Of a DNA stretch of 64,000 nucleotides, positions 36,551 through 46,431 are shown one piece after another. Position 1 is the first letter of the stretch, and each line of letters opens with the position of its first letter. Source of the stretch: Lachnoclostridium sp. An196 (GTDB taxonomy: Bacteria; Bacillota; Clostridia; Lachnospirales; Lachnospiraceae); assembly GCF_002160135.1 (NCBI RefSeq), contig NZ_NFJZ01000001.1:248001-312000 (forward strand). The letters run 5' to 3'. Below the pieces are notes generated by a model. That model made no database searches and was not told where the DNA came from. It saw only the letters and a list, made by a program, of their open reading frames with translations. A program made the position numbers and the translations under genes.

Positions 36551-37696
36551 ATGAAAGGTACAATCGCGATAATTGTGGTGGGATATAATCGTCCTGATTC
36601 TATGAAAAGAATTTTGCAGTCATTGGCAGAAGCAACGTATAATTATACAGATATTGTGCTTCGGATCAGCATTGATCATGGAGGCAATGAAGAAGTTATT
36701 AAAGTTGCTGAAAATTTTGAATGGACTTATGGGAAGAAAAAAGTTGTGTATCACCCGGAACGTTTGGGACTACGCAATCACATTATCTCCTGTGGGGATT
36801 TGACAGAAGAATACGGGGCGGTAATGATTCTGGAAGATGATTTATATGTTTCGCCAGACTTTTATAATTATGCGATGCAGGCTTTGGAAAAGTATGGGGA
36901 TCATCCGCAGATTGCCGGAATCTCATTGAATACAAGAAAGGAACTTCTGGAAAGCCCGTATCCATTTTATCCGCTTCATACAGGATATGATGTATATTTT
37001 CAACAGTTTGCTTCTTCCTGGGGACAAGTATGGAATTTGAGGATGTGGAAGGACTTTAAAAGCTGGTATGAGCAAAATCAGACGTTGCCCCAAAGTGTAA
37101 ATGTTCCATTAACAATTCTTCATTATCCGGATACTTCCTGGGCAAAGTATTACCAGACATATGTAGTGGAGCGGAACAAATATTATGTATTTAGTTATGA
37201 TTCTCTTACGACAAATTTTGGAGATGCGGGAGAACATTTTAATCATGATTCTTCAGCGTTTCAGTCTGTATTGTTTTATGGAACGAAAGAATATCGGATG
37301 CCGGAATTCGAGGATGGTGTAAAATATGATATTTATGGAGAACCGATAGGGCTGGGGGAAACTCTTGGAATATCTGATGAAGATTTGACGTGTGACTTTT
37401 GGGGAAGGAAACAAGAAGGCGCTTATAAAAAATATTTACTGACTTGTTGTAAAAGACCGTATTTATCTGTAAGGAAGTTTTCTATGTGCATGAAACCTTT
37501 AGAACTAAATATTATGAAAGGCATAAAGGGTAATGAAATTTATTTGTACGATACAAGCAAAAGGACAGACGATTTCTCTTCGAACAAAAAAGAAAAAATT
37601 AAATTTTTGGAGTATGGGTATGGTATAATAAATGGTCGTGATTTGTTGATTTGGAGTTTAGAGAAAATGAAATTTAAAATTTGGAAAAGAGGATGA
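36551..37696 (+). CDS. Glycosyltransferase with GT-A fold, GNT-I-like group
   Basis: A 381-residue enzyme that opens IAIIVVGYNRPDSM, shows an E-D-D metal site in ILEDDLYVSP and a SSWGQVW acceptor motif. This pattern resembles prokaryotic members of the GT-A group related to GNT-I rather than classical family 2. It acts on the cytosolic face. It is 24 bases after the previous transferase and overlaps the frame of the next gene. Donor and linkage are unknown. Confidence 0.75.
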   Translation: MKGTIAIIVVGYNRPDSMKRILQSLAEATYNYTDIVLRISIDHGGNEEVIKVAENFEWTYGKKKVVYHPERLGLRNHIISCGDLTEEYGAVMILEDDLYVSPDFYNYAMQALEKYGDHPQIAGISLNTRKELLESPYPFYPLHTGYDVYFQQFASSWGQVWNLRMWKDFKSWYEQNQTLPQSVNVPLTILHYPDTSWAKYYQTYVVERNKYYVFSYDSLTTNFGDAGEHFNHDSSAFQSVLFYGTKEYRMPEFEDGVKYDIYGEPIGLGETLGISDEDLTCDFWGRKQEGAYKKYLLTCCKRPYLSVRKFSMCMKPLELNIMKGIKGNEIYLYDTSKRTDDFSSNKKEKIKFLEYGYGIINGRDLLIWSLEKMKFKIWKRG

Positions 37697-37701
37697 AAAA
37701 T

Positions 37702-38601
37702 ATGAATAAGCAAAATAATGCATACAGTAGGCTGAAGCATCATTTGAGACATTGGCGAAGATCTTGGTTGTGCAGGATAAATATAACTAAAGCCGTGACA
37801 GAATGTTATAATTCGGGCTTCTCTAAACCGTTGGATTTAGAAAACCCTGTTACAATAAATGAAAAATTACAATATTTAAAGTTGAATCAATATTATAATA
37901 ATCCAATTGTGACGACTTGTATAGACAAATACCAAGTAAAAGAATATTTGAAAGAAATTGGATTCGGTAATTTGGCAGCAAAATTGTATGGAGTATATGA
38001 TCGACCGGAGGATATTGACTGGGAGAGTCTTCCAGATCAATTTGTGGTAAAGTGTAATCACGGATGTGGATTGAACATCTTATGCCCGGATAAGAAAAAA
38101 TTTGATAGAAAAAGTGCCATTAAACAGCTGAAAAAATGGATGCGTCTTGACTATTGGACTTATTTTGCGGAACCGCAGTATAAATATATAAAAAAGAAGA
38201 TTTTAATTGAAGAATATTTGGGAGATAACATTCATACGTATAAATTCTATTGTTTTAATGGCGTCCCCAAAACATGTTATGTTTCATCCAACGGAGAAAA
38301 TGGTGAATATGACAAATATTATGATTATTTTGACATGGAATGGAATCGTCAGGCGACTTATTTGATGGGACATGACCATTTTCCGGGAGACATTGAAATG
38401 CCGGATAATTTTGAACAAATGAAGTCCATAGCTACACAACTATGCAGGGATTTCCCATTTGTACGGATAGATTTATATAGCGTAAAAGGGAGAGTTTATT
38501 TGTCTGAGTATACCTTTGTGCCGACGGGAGGATATATGCATTTAGAACCAGAAGGAACGGATATAGAATGGGGTAAATGGCTTCGTTTGGAGGATAAATG
38601 A
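37702..38601 (+). CDS. TupA-like ATP-grasp protein
   Basis: About 299 residues matching the TupA-like ATP-grasp family common in capsule and teichuronopeptide loci. A lysine-rich N-terminus precedes a DKYQVKEY segment, the phosphate-loop motif FVVKCNHGCG and C-terminal metal-binding acidic residues around VRIDLYS and YLSEYTF. Such enzymes join a carboxylate to an amine using ATP, so this one may attach an amino acid to a uronic acid in the polymer. ATG 37702 fits AGAGGA; TTG 37681 would overlap the previous gene. The stop overlaps the next start. Confidence 0.78.
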   Translation: MNKQNNAYSRLKHHLRHWRRSWLCRINITKAVTECYNSGFSKPLDLENPVTINEKLQYLKLNQYYNNPIVTTCIDKYQVKEYLKEIGFGNLAAKLYGVYDRPEDIDWESLPDQFVVKCNHGCGLNILCPDKKKFDRKSAIKQLKKWMRLDYWTYFAEPQYKYIKKKILIEEYLGDNIHTYKFYCFNGVPKTCYVSSNGENGEYDKYYDYFDMEWNRQATYLMGHDHFPGDIEMPDNFEQMKSIATQLCRDFPFVRIDLYSVKGRVYLSEYTFVPTGGYMHLEPEGTDIEWGKWLRLEDK

Positions 38602-39542
38602 AAAAGGTTATAGAAAGATTAAAAAGAGTAACAGTATTATTGAAATTTAAAAGATGGGTATTTGGACTGGCTGAAAAATTTTTTAAAGGTTTGAGAAGGC
38701 TAAAATGGTATTTGAAATTTGAAATTTTGGGGCAAAGCGGGCTTTCAAAAGTTTTGCATGCCCCTGAGTTAATAGTTTCTTTAACCTCTTTTCCCGCAAG
38801 AATTGATACAGTAGACAGGACAATCCGGTCATTACTATCGCAGACGGAAAAGCCGGACAAGGTTATTTTGTGGTTGGCAGAAGAACAATTTCCCGAGAAA
38901 GAAAAAAATTTGCCGAAACGGCTTTTAACATTAAAAAGGAACGGACTATCCATTGGCTGGTATCATGATATTAAGTCGTTTAAAAAACTTGTTCCAGCAT
39001 TAGTGGAATATCCAGAGTCAATAATCGTGACAGCAGATGATGATATATATTATCCCAGAAACTGGCTGCATATTTTATACCAGGAATATAAAAAAAATCC
39101 ATCTTACATCCAGGCACATATTATTACGGAGTTTTCTATAAAAGAGGGCAAGTATGAAGCAACCGGACGCAAGCATGTGAGAAAACCAAGGGCATCATAT
39201 CTTTACAAATTAGTGGGATGCGGGGGAGTGCTGTATCCTCCAAAATGCTTCTATCCGGATGTCATCGAAGAAAATAAATTTATGAGTATATGTGCTACAA
39301 ACGATGATATTTGGTTTTGGTTGATGGCTGTTTTGAATGGAATAAAGGTAAATGTTCCTTTGAATAATATATCGCAAGTTCAGTATGTAGAAAATACGCA
39401 GGAAGGACCGACTTTGTCCAGCAATAATGATCGGGGAGAAGGTTTGTTTTGGATTCAGTTTAAGAATATGTTGGATCAGTACCCTAGTATAGACAGATTT
39501 TTAAAAGAAGAATGTAAAGTGTTAATGAGAATGAACAGATAA
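38598..39542 (+). CDS. Glycosyltransferase, GT-A like
   Basis: A 314-residue protein with a basic N-terminal 45 residues, then VSLTSFPARI, an IRSLLSQT helix and TADDDIYYP with the metal-binding acidic triad near residue 150. A later NDDIWFW motif resembles the catalytic acidic pair of this group. GGAGG lies upstream of ATG 38598, which overlaps the previous stop. It is the last gene of the AT-rich block and is followed by a 114-bp gap with a possible promoter. Confidence 0.75.
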   Translation: MKKVIERLKRVTVLLKFKRWVFGLAEKFFKGLRRLKWYLKFEILGQSGLSKVLHAPELIVSLTSFPARIDTVDRTIRSLLSQTEKPDKVILWLAEEQFPEKEKNLPKRLLTLKRNGLSIGWYHDIKSFKKLVPALVEYPESIIVTADDDIYYPRNWLHILYQEYKKNPSYIQAHIITEFSIKEGKYEATGRKHVRKPRASYLYKLVGCGGVLYPPKCFYPDVIEENKFMSICATNDDIWFWLMAVLNGIKVNVPLNNISQVQYVENTQEGPTLSSNNDRGEGLFWIQFKNMLDQYPSIDRFLKEECKVLMRMNR

Positions 39543-39590
39543 AGAGTTGTGGATAGTATTCCAGACAGAATAGTGCAATTATTACAATGC

Positions 39591-39619
39591 TTGTAAAACC
39601 GTAATAAAGGTGCTAAACT
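39591..39619 (+). promoter_or_regulatory. Possible secondary promoter before the dehydratase gene
   Basis: TTGTAA (39591-39596), 17 bases, TAAACT (39614-39619), followed 37 bases later by ATG 39657 with TTAGGAG. It lies in one of the few real gaps of the operon (39543-39656) and coincides with the change from AT-rich to more GC-rich genes. The match to consensus is only moderate. Confidence 0.4.
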
Positions 39620-39656
39620 AATACAGAATATAAACAGATTGCTTTAGGAGCATTTT

Positions 39657-41513
39657 ATGTTTAAGAATAGAAGTAAAAAAATGACGTATCGGATAATATT
39701 GTTGATATTGGTGGATATGCTGATTATCACATTATCCGGTCCGCTGGCAATTTATGTACGTTATAATCTTTTTTTCGAAGCTCGTGCTATAGAATTTATT
39801 GAAAATATATTTAGATATCTGCCTATCAATCTGATAATTACGATAGGGACTTTTTACGTTTTCCGCCTATATCAGGGAATTTGGAAATATGCCAGTGCTT
39901 CCGATCTGGTCAATATTATAGTGGCATGTCTGGTCTCTGCTGTAACACAGTCGGTTGGCATGTGGTTGATGCATCTGGATTATCCGAGAAGTTATCCGTT
40001 TATGTATTTTTTTATACTGACTTTTGGCATATCTGTATTTCGCTTCATGTACCGCATTTTGGGATATGTTCAGCAGAAAAAAGAAGGACTGATTCGTACA
40101 GGGAAAAAAAATACGATGATAGTGGGTGCTGGGGAAGCGGGAAATACATTGCTCAAAGAACTCCAGAATAGCCGTTTCAGTGAACAATATGTATGCTGTC
40201 TGGTGGATGATGATCCAGGGAAACAGGGAAAATACTTACGTGGTGTACCTGTAGAAGGGACACGGAATGATATTTGCCGTTTGGCAGAAGAATATGATAT
40301 TGATGAGATCATGATTGCGATTCCTTCAGCGCCGCATGGGGAGATACAGGAGCTTCTTGATATCTGTAGCCAAACTAGTTGTAAGCTAAAAGTGCTTCCG
40401 GGATTGTATCAGTTGGCTAATGGGGAAGTCAGCATTTCCAAACTTAGGAATGTAGAAATTGAAGATTTATTGGGCAGAGAACCAATCGATACGAAAATAG
40501 ACAGTATTATGGACTATGTGTCAGGAAAAACAGTGCTGGTTACCGGAGGAGGAGGATCGATTGGTAGTGAGCTTTGCCGGCAAATTGCCCGACATGAGCC
40601 CAAAAGGCTAATTATTTTGGATATTTATGAAAATAATGCTTATGACATTCAACAGGAACTGAAACATGATTATCCGAAATTAGACCTGACAGTACTGATC
40701 GGTTCTGTGAGAAATACTCATAGAGTTAACAGTATATTTGAAAAGTATCGTCCTGATATTGTATACCATGCAGCTGCTCATAAACATGTGCCTTTGATGG
40801 AGGATAGTCCGAATGAGGCGATTAAAAATAATGTGTTTGGTACTTATAAAACAGCAAAGGCAGCGGATAGATATGGGACTTTGCGTTTTGTGTTGATTTC
40901 TACAGACAAGGCAGTGAATCCTACTAATATTATGGGAGCTTCCAAACGGCTTTGTGAAATGATAATTCAGATGATGAATGATTGTTCGAAGACAGAATTT
41001 GTGGCAGTACGGTTTGGAAATGTGTTGGGCAGTAATGGCAGTGTGATTCCCCTGTTTAAGAAGCAGATCGAAGAGGGCGGTCCCGTGACGGTGACAGATC
41101 CCAATATTATCCGTTATTTTATGACAATACCGGAGGCAGTCTCCTTAGTATTGCAGGCAGGCGCGTTTGCAAAAGGAGGAGAAATTTTTGTTCTGGATAT
41201 GGGAAAACCGGTGAAAATATTGGATTTGGCATTGAATTTGATACGTTTATCAGGTTATAAACCATATGAGGATATTGATATCCAGTTTACGGGTTTACGC
41301 CCGGGAGAGAAATTATACGAAGAGCTTTTGATGGATGAAGAAGGACTTCAAAGTACGAAAAACAAATTGATCCATATCGGAAAGCCTATAGAATTTGATG
41401 AAAAATTATTTTTACATCAATTAGAGGAGTTGGATCGGTTATCTAGGGAGGATAATCCGCATATTAAAGACAAAGTAGCCGAGATAGTTACGACTTACCA
41501 TAGGAAGGATTAA
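39657..41513 (+). CDS. Membrane UDP-GlcNAc 4,6-dehydratase (PglF/CapD-like)
   Basis: A 618-residue protein. Four N-terminal membrane helices (about 10-125) precede a first Rossmann-like domain (VGAGEAGNTLL near 156). The catalytic SDR domain starts with TGGGGSIGSEL near 297 and contains AAAHKHVPLME and STDKAVNPT, the altered catalytic triad of this family. It converts UDP-GlcNAc to the 4-keto-6-deoxy sugar. With the aminotransferase at 42483 and the phosphoglycosyl transferase at 43617 it forms the start of a bacillosamine-type pathway. The length is typical of long membrane members such as PglF. Confidence 0.88.
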   Translation: MFKNRSKKMTYRIILLILVDMLIITLSGPLAIYVRYNLFFEARAIEFIENIFRYLPINLIITIGTFYVFRLYQGIWKYASASDLVNIIVACLVSAVTQSVGMWLMHLDYPRSYPFMYFFILTFGISVFRFMYRILGYVQQKKEGLIRTGKKNTMIVGAGEAGNTLLKELQNSRFSEQYVCCLVDDDPGKQGKYLRGVPVEGTRNDICRLAEEYDIDEIMIAIPSAPHGEIQELLDICSQTSCKLKVLPGLYQLANGEVSISKLRNVEIEDLLGREPIDTKIDSIMDYVSGKTVLVTGGGGSIGSELCRQIARHEPKRLIILDIYENNAYDIQQELKHDYPKLDLTVLIGSVRNTHRVNSIFEKYRPDIVYHAAAHKHVPLMEDSPNEAIKNNVFGTYKTAKAADRYGTLRFVLISTDKAVNPTNIMGASKRLCEMIIQMMNDCSKTEFVAVRFGNVLGSNGSVIPLFKKQIEEGGPVTVTDPNIIRYFMTIPEAVSLVLQAGAFAKGGEIFVLDMGKPVKILDLALNLIRLSGYKPYEDIDIQFTGLRPGEKLYEELLMDEEGLQSTKNKLIHIGKPIEFDEKLFLHQLEELDRLSREDNPHIKDKVAEIVTTYHRKD

Positions 41514-41518
41514 TGCTA

Positions 41519-42469
41519 ATGAACTATATTGTGACACAGGTGGCAAGACCTGAAGAAAATACAGTACCACAAATGCAAGGAAATGGGATCACTACAGTTG
41601 ATAAAGCAATGGACGTCTACTTAAAAAATGCTATTGTTTCGTTGGCGTCAGCCAAGCAATATAATCCGAATGCGGTATGTATTTTAAGCTGTAATTTTGA
41701 TGTCCCAGGATATTTAAGAACAATAGCAGAGAGAACTGGTATTCAGATTCATACAGTCCCTTTTAGAAAGTACGAAAGCAAAGAAGAATTTCGATGGGCT
41801 ATTACACAGTATAAATTTAATGCTATAGAGCATGTTTTGGAATTGATGGATAAAGAGGATTGCATGCTTGTATTGGACAGCGATACGATGTGTACGAAAA
41901 AGCTGGATGAACTCTTTTCTGAAGCGGCAAACTCTTTGATTTTGTATCCGACTGCCCACAGTTATTCACAGGAAAAAAGAGCAGAGATTCGATATAACTA
42001 TCAGATAATGTATCACGCGGATAATGATAATCTGGTACATTATGGAGGAGAGTTTTTCGCAGGCAATAAAAATCAAATGCAGGAGCTTTTAAACGCATGT
42101 TTGTGTGTGATTCAGTGTGCAAGGGAAATAGAGGACCTGAAACCATGGGATGATGAACATATATTGTCAATTGCGGTGGAAAAGTTTTTAAAAGGTTATG
42201 TCTATCCTGCAAATGCATATATATTCCGTTATTGGACAAATCAGTTTTACCTAGTTTCTACAAACTACTATTATGATCCTGTCTGTATCTGGCATTTGCC
42301 GGCAGAGAAGAATTTCGGCATGCTTGTTTTATATGATTATTTTGTAAAACACGGATATTTTCCGAATGTAAAAAAATCGGCAAAGATAGTTGGATTTCCT
42401 TCTATACAATACAAGGCCTGGAATCCTTATCGTTGGAAAATGCGGATAAAAAATAAATTAATGAAATGA
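41519..42469 (+). CDS. Family 8-like glycosyltransferase
   Basis: About 316 residues. The segment MLVLDSDTMC (near 120) carries the DxD metal site of GT8-like enzymes, and HYGGEFFAGN and WDDEHI resemble their acceptor region. It lies between the dehydratase and the aminotransferase and probably acts on the lipid-linked intermediate. ATG 41519 suits the AGGAAGG site; ATG 41513 overlaps the previous stop. Specificity is unknown. Confidence 0.7.
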   Translation: MNYIVTQVARPEENTVPQMQGNGITTVDKAMDVYLKNAIVSLASAKQYNPNAVCILSCNFDVPGYLRTIAERTGIQIHTVPFRKYESKEEFRWAITQYKFNAIEHVLELMDKEDCMLVLDSDTMCTKKLDELFSEAANSLILYPTAHSYSQEKRAEIRYNYQIMYHADNDNLVHYGGEFFAGNKNQMQELLNACLCVIQCAREIEDLKPWDDEHILSIAVEKFLKGYVYPANAYIFRYWTNQFYLVSTNYYYDPVCIWHLPAEKNFGMLVLYDYFVKHGYFPNVKKSAKIVGFPSIQYKAWNPYRWKMRIKNKLMK

Positions 42470-42482
42470 AAGAGGCATGGAC

Positions 42483-43616
42483 ATGGCACATATTTATCTG
42501 GCTTCCCCGCACATGAGCGCGGAAGGCTATGAACAGGAGTACATCAAGGAGGCGTTTGATACCAACTGGATCGCTCCTCTTGGGAAAAATGTAAATGAGT
42601 TCGAAAAGGAGCTGGCTTCTTACGTGGGAGCTTCTGATGCGGCGGCCCTTTCTTCCGGCACGTCGGCGATTCATCTGGCGCTGAAAGCGGCAGGAGTGCA
42701 GCAGGGGGATGTGGTGATCTGTCAGGACCTGACGTTTTCGGCCACGGTGAATCCGGTGGCGTATGAGAAGGCAGTGCCTGTGTTTGTGGACAGCGATTAT
42801 GAGACCTGGGACATGTCTCCGGAGGCATTGGAAGATGCGCTGAAAAAGTATCCGAATGCGAAGGCGGTCATGCCGGTACATCTGTACGGCAATCCGGCCA
42901 ATATGGATCGGATCATGGAGATCTGCCAAAGATACGGCGTGCCAGTGATCGAGGACGCGGCGGAGAGCCTTGGCACCATTTATCATGGAAAGTATACGGG
43001 AACTTTTGGAGATTACGGGGCTTTTTCTTTTAATGGAAACAAGATCATCACCACTTCCGGAGGAGGCATGCTGGTCTGCAATCTGGAAGAGGAAAAAGCG
43101 AAAGAACGGATCGCGAAGGTACGTTTCTGGGCGACCCAGGCAAGGGAACCGGCGCGCCATTATGAACACAAAGAAATCGGTTATAATTATCGTATGAGCA
43201 ATATTCTGGCCGGAATCGGCCGGGGGCAGATGAAGGTGCTGGAGCAGAGAGTAGAGCAGAAGCGGAAAATATTCGCGTATTATCAGGAACATCTGGGAGA
43301 TCTGGAAGGCATCTCCTTTATGCCCGTACATGAGGACGAGCGGGCCAACTGCTGGCTTTCCGTGATCCAGATCGCGGAGGACTGCCCGGTGAAGCCTCTG
43401 GATGTGATGGCGGCGCTGGAGCAGGGAGACGTGGAGAGCCGTCCGGTGTGGAAACCCATGCATCTCCAGCCTGTGTTTGCGGGATGCGATTATATTGACC
43501 ATGGCGGCGTGGCAGAGACATTATTTAATAGGGGCGTTTGCCTGCCCAGCGATACCAAGATGACGGAAGCGGATCTGGAGAGAGTCTGCGGGATGATCAG
43601 AGGATTGTGGAGATAG
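42483..43616 (+). CDS. DegT/DnrJ/EryC1-family aminotransferase (PglE-like)
   Basis: A PLP-dependent sugar aminotransferase of about 377 residues. It has SSGTSAIHLAL, the EDAAES motif and the PLP lysine in FNGNKIITTSGGG. It probably converts the 4-keto-6-deoxy product of the 39657 enzyme into the 4-amino sugar. ATG 42483 has AGAGG at the right distance. The downstream start at 43617 follows directly, pointing to tight coupling with the phosphoglycosyl transferase. The GC content rises clearly from this gene onward. Confidence 0.88.
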   Translation: MAHIYLASPHMSAEGYEQEYIKEAFDTNWIAPLGKNVNEFEKELASYVGASDAAALSSGTSAIHLALKAAGVQQGDVVICQDLTFSATVNPVAYEKAVPVFVDSDYETWDMSPEALEDALKKYPNAKAVMPVHLYGNPANMDRIMEICQRYGVPVIEDAAESLGTIYHGKYTGTFGDYGAFSFNGNKIITTSGGGMLVCNLEEEKAKERIAKVRFWATQAREPARHYEHKEIGYNYRMSNILAGIGRGQMKVLEQRVEQKRKIFAYYQEHLGDLEGISFMPVHEDERANCWLSVIQIAEDCPVKPLDVMAALEQGDVESRPVWKPMHLQPVFAGCDYIDHGGVAETLFNRGVCLPSDTKMTEADLERVCGMIRGLWR

Positions 43617-44312
43617 ATGAGACAGGGAATTTATGCCAGATGCATAAAAAGAGAATTGGATGTATTGATATCCGTTACAGCGTTGGTTTTGTCCGGCCCG
43701 CTCATGATATGGACGGCATGGCAGGTTCATAAAAAGCTGGGCAGTCCGGTGCTTTTTACGCAGCTTCGTCCGGGAAAAGGGGAAAAGATCTTTAAAATGT
43801 ACAAGTTTCGTACCATGACGGACGAAAGAGACGCGCAGGGAAATCTTTTGCCGGATGAGATGCGTCTGACAGAATTCGGGAAATTCTTAAGAAATACCAG
43901 TCTGGATGAATTGCCGGAATTGTTTAATATTTTAAAAGGTGATATGAGTATCGTAGGGCCAAGGCCCCAGCTGGTTCGTGACATGGTTTTCATGACAAAA
44001 GCTCAGCGGAGGCGCCACAGAGTCGCCCAGGGGCTGACCGGGCTTGCGCAGGTGAACGGCAGGAATAACATTTCATGGGAAGACAAGCTGGCGTATGATC
44101 AGCAGTATGTAAAAAACATCACTTTTCTGGGAGATCTGAAGATTATTTTCCGGACGGTTTTCCAGGTGCTGAAAAAAGAGGATATCAATACAGAAGGAAT
44201 GGCGACGGCTGAGGATTTTGGAGATTATCTTCTGAGAACCGGCCAGATAGACCGGCGGACTTATGAGAGAAAGCAGCGGATCGCAAGGAAAATCTGCGCG
44301 GAAAATGAATGA
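43617..44312 (+). CDS. Phosphoglycosyl transferase starting repeat-unit synthesis (PglC-like)
   Basis: A 231-residue monotopic enzyme. One re-entrant membrane helix near residues 15-35 is followed by the KFRTM motif, the catalytic Asp-Glu pair in SLDELPEL, and the VGPRPQL motif. It moves a sugar-1-phosphate from UDP-sugar to undecaprenyl phosphate. The size matches the minimal PglC catalytic unit rather than the long WbaP/WcaJ type. Position after a dehydratase and aminotransferase suggests diNAcBac-like phosphate as substrate. A C-terminal extension of about 35 basic residues overlaps a shadow of the next gene. Confidence 0.9.
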   Translation: MRQGIYARCIKRELDVLISVTALVLSGPLMIWTAWQVHKKLGSPVLFTQLRPGKGEKIFKMYKFRTMTDERDAQGNLLPDEMRLTEFGKFLRNTSLDELPELFNILKGDMSIVGPRPQLVRDMVFMTKAQRRRHRVAQGLTGLAQVNGRNNISWEDKLAYDQQYVKNITFLGDLKIIFRTVFQVLKKEDINTEGMATAEDFGDYLLRTGQIDRRTYERKQRIARKICAENE

Positions 44313-44325
44313 GAGGAACAGCAGA

Positions 44326-45177
44326 ATGAGTCAGGAATGGGAATATTATAATCATGCGCTGGTCCCGACTACGGCCCCTCATATAGTGCCGGACACTTCC
44401 TGGATGGATGATGCCGGTCAGTGGAGGAAGCTGGCAGGCGGAAAGCGGCCCCTGCTTGCCAGATGGATTACGGATTTTGACTGTGGACATGAAACGGAAT
44501 GGTGGTGCCTGATCAAGGATACCCCGTTTGATATTATGTCTCTGAAATCAAATCGGAGAAGCCTTATTACCCGCGGTTTAAAACGGGTCGACGTAAAAGT
44601 GATCGTGCCTGCGGATTACGCGGAGCAGATGGCAAATGTGCTGATTAAAGCATGGAAAAGCTATGATGAGTCCTATCAGGAAAAAGACGACCGAAAAAAA
44701 CTGACGGAAGAATTTTCGGGGCTGACAGAGGAGACACGGGGAAATACAGAGTATCTCGGGGCTTTTTTGAAAGATACGGATACATTGATCGGTTACAGTA
44801 TCTATTATCTGTATGAGGACTGGATCGAATATTCAGTGGTGAAGACAGATCCGGAGTATCTGAACACACAGGTAAATGCGGCTTTGGTCTACTATGGGCT
44901 TGAGCGGTATATGAAGCCGGGGATACGTTATATCCTGGGCGGTTACCGGACTATGATCCATGATTCAAATTATCAGGAATATCTGGAGAAAAATTTCGGT
45001 TTCCGGAAAGCATACTGCAGACTTCATATCAAGTACCGCCCATGGATGCGTTTCGCGATATCTGTGCTTTACCCATTTCGAAATACGATAAAGCGCTTTG
45101 AAAAAAATAAATGGATGTATCAGATCTGGTGCGCGCTGCGGCAGGAAGAAATACATCATACGTTTTTAAATAAATAA
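44326..45177 (+). CDS. GNAT-like protein, possible sugar N-acyltransferase
   Basis: About 283 residues. The C-terminal half (about 130-230) has the alternating strands and helix of a GNAT domain (EYLGAFL, LIGYSIYYL, VNAALVYYGLE). The N-terminal part is unusual and rich in tryptophan. Because it follows the PglC-like gene directly, it may supply the 4-N-acetyl group normally added by PglD, which is not otherwise obvious here; this is inference. ATG 44326 is nine bases after GAGAGG. Earlier in-frame starts at 44305 and 44263 overlap the previous gene. A FemAB-type aminoacyl transferase is an alternative. Confidence 0.6.
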   Translation: MSQEWEYYNHALVPTTAPHIVPDTSWMDDAGQWRKLAGGKRPLLARWITDFDCGHETEWWCLIKDTPFDIMSLKSNRRSLITRGLKRVDVKVIVPADYAEQMANVLIKAWKSYDESYQEKDDRKKLTEEFSGLTEETRGNTEYLGAFLKDTDTLIGYSIYYLYEDWIEYSVVKTDPEYLNTQVNAALVYYGLERYMKPGIRYILGGYRTMIHDSNYQEYLEKNFGFRKAYCRLHIKYRPWMRFAISVLYPFRNTIKRFEKNKWMYQIWCALRQEEIHHTFLNK

Positions 45178-45195
45178 AAGAAGAGGATGCAGAAA

Positions 45196-46422
45196 ATGAA
45201 TATTTGGTTTTTTAACCATTACGCGGTTCCGCCCAATCTATATCCATTGGCCAGACCATATCATTTTGCCAGACATTTGCAGGAAAAGGGACATAAAGTG
45301 ATTATCTTTGCTGCCAGTTCTGTGCATTTATCGAAGCAGAACCTGATCGCTGACCGGTCGCCTATGAAAGCGAAGAAGATCGACGGGCTTCGTTATGTGT
45401 TTCTGCGTGCCAGAAACTATGAAGGCAATGGGATTCAGCGTATTTTTAATTTTTTCGATTATACAGTGCGTCTGTTTACTCAGACCCGGAAGTTCCATAA
45501 ACCGGATGTGATTTTAGCTACGTCGGTGCATCCTTTGGCCTGTGTGGCCGGGATACTGCTGGCCAGGAAATACCGCTGCCGCTGCGTGGTGGAGATCGCG
45601 GATCTCTGGCCGCTGACTCTGGTCGAATATGGCGCGCTGAAAGAAAAACAGCTGATGACAAAGGCCTTGTATATGCTGGAGCATTGGATTTATAAGAAAG
45701 CCGACGCGGTAATCTTTACGATGGAAGGCGGAAAACAATACATCATAGACCAGGGCTGGGAAAAAGATGTACCTCTTGACAAGATCTATTATATCAATAA
45801 TGGGGTAGATCTGGAGGTTTATCACAGACAGGAGCAGGAAAATATTTTTCATGATCCTGAGCTGGAGCAGGGAGATACGTTCAAGGTTATGTATACAGGT
45901 TCCATGGGCCAGGCAAATTCTATGTTTGATATTCTGGATGCAGCGGAAAAATTGAAAGACCGGGCAGATATCCGTTTCCTGCTGTTTGGGGCAGGATATC
46001 TGGAAGATGATCTGAAAAAATACGCCCGGAAAAAGCGTCTGGAAAATGTCACTTTTAAAGGCAAAGTAGATAAGAAGTATATTCCGAATATTCTCTCAAA
46101 GGGCGATCTGAATCTTATGACCGCGCCGAGCGACAAGGTCACAGATTATGGCCTGAGTATGAACAAAATGTTTGACTATATGGCTTCAGGAAAGCCGACG
46201 GTATCGAATATCCGGACGAAATTCGACATTCTGGAAGAGACGCGCAGCGGCGTGACGGTAAGAGCGGGTGATCCGGACGCGATGGCCGGAGCGATTGTCC
46301 GTTTCTATGAGATGGATAAAAAAGACTATGAAGAATATTGTCAAAACGCGAGGGAAGCGGTAAAGAGATACGACTTCAAGAATCTGACGGATGAATTGGA
46401 GCAGATTTTAATAAAGCAGTGA
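45196..46422 (+). CDS. Family 4 glycosyltransferase (WbuB-like)
   Basis: A protein of about 408 residues with a GT-B fold. The N-terminal acceptor domain includes FFNHYAVPP and the DLWPLT motif. The C-terminal donor domain has VMYTGSMG and LFGAGYLE, with a later PSDKVTDYG. It resembles enzymes that add an N-acetylated amino sugar as the second residue. ATG 45196 is nine bases after AAGAGG. The next gene starts ten bases after the stop. Confidence 0.85.
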   Translation: MNIWFFNHYAVPPNLYPLARPYHFARHLQEKGHKVIIFAASSVHLSKQNLIADRSPMKAKKIDGLRYVFLRARNYEGNGIQRIFNFFDYTVRLFTQTRKFHKPDVILATSVHPLACVAGILLARKYRCRCVVEIADLWPLTLVEYGALKEKQLMTKALYMLEHWIYKKADAVIFTMEGGKQYIIDQGWEKDVPLDKIYYINNGVDLEVYHRQEQENIFHDPELEQGDTFKVMYTGSMGQANSMFDILDAAEKLKDRADIRFLLFGAGYLEDDLKKYARKKRLENVTFKGKVDKKYIPNILSKGDLNLMTAPSDKVTDYGLSMNKMFDYMASGKPTVSNIRTKFDILEETRSGVTVRAGDPDAMAGAIVRFYEMDKKDYEEYCQNAREAVKRYDFKNLTDELEQILIKQ

Positions 46423-46431
46423 GGTGCTGAC

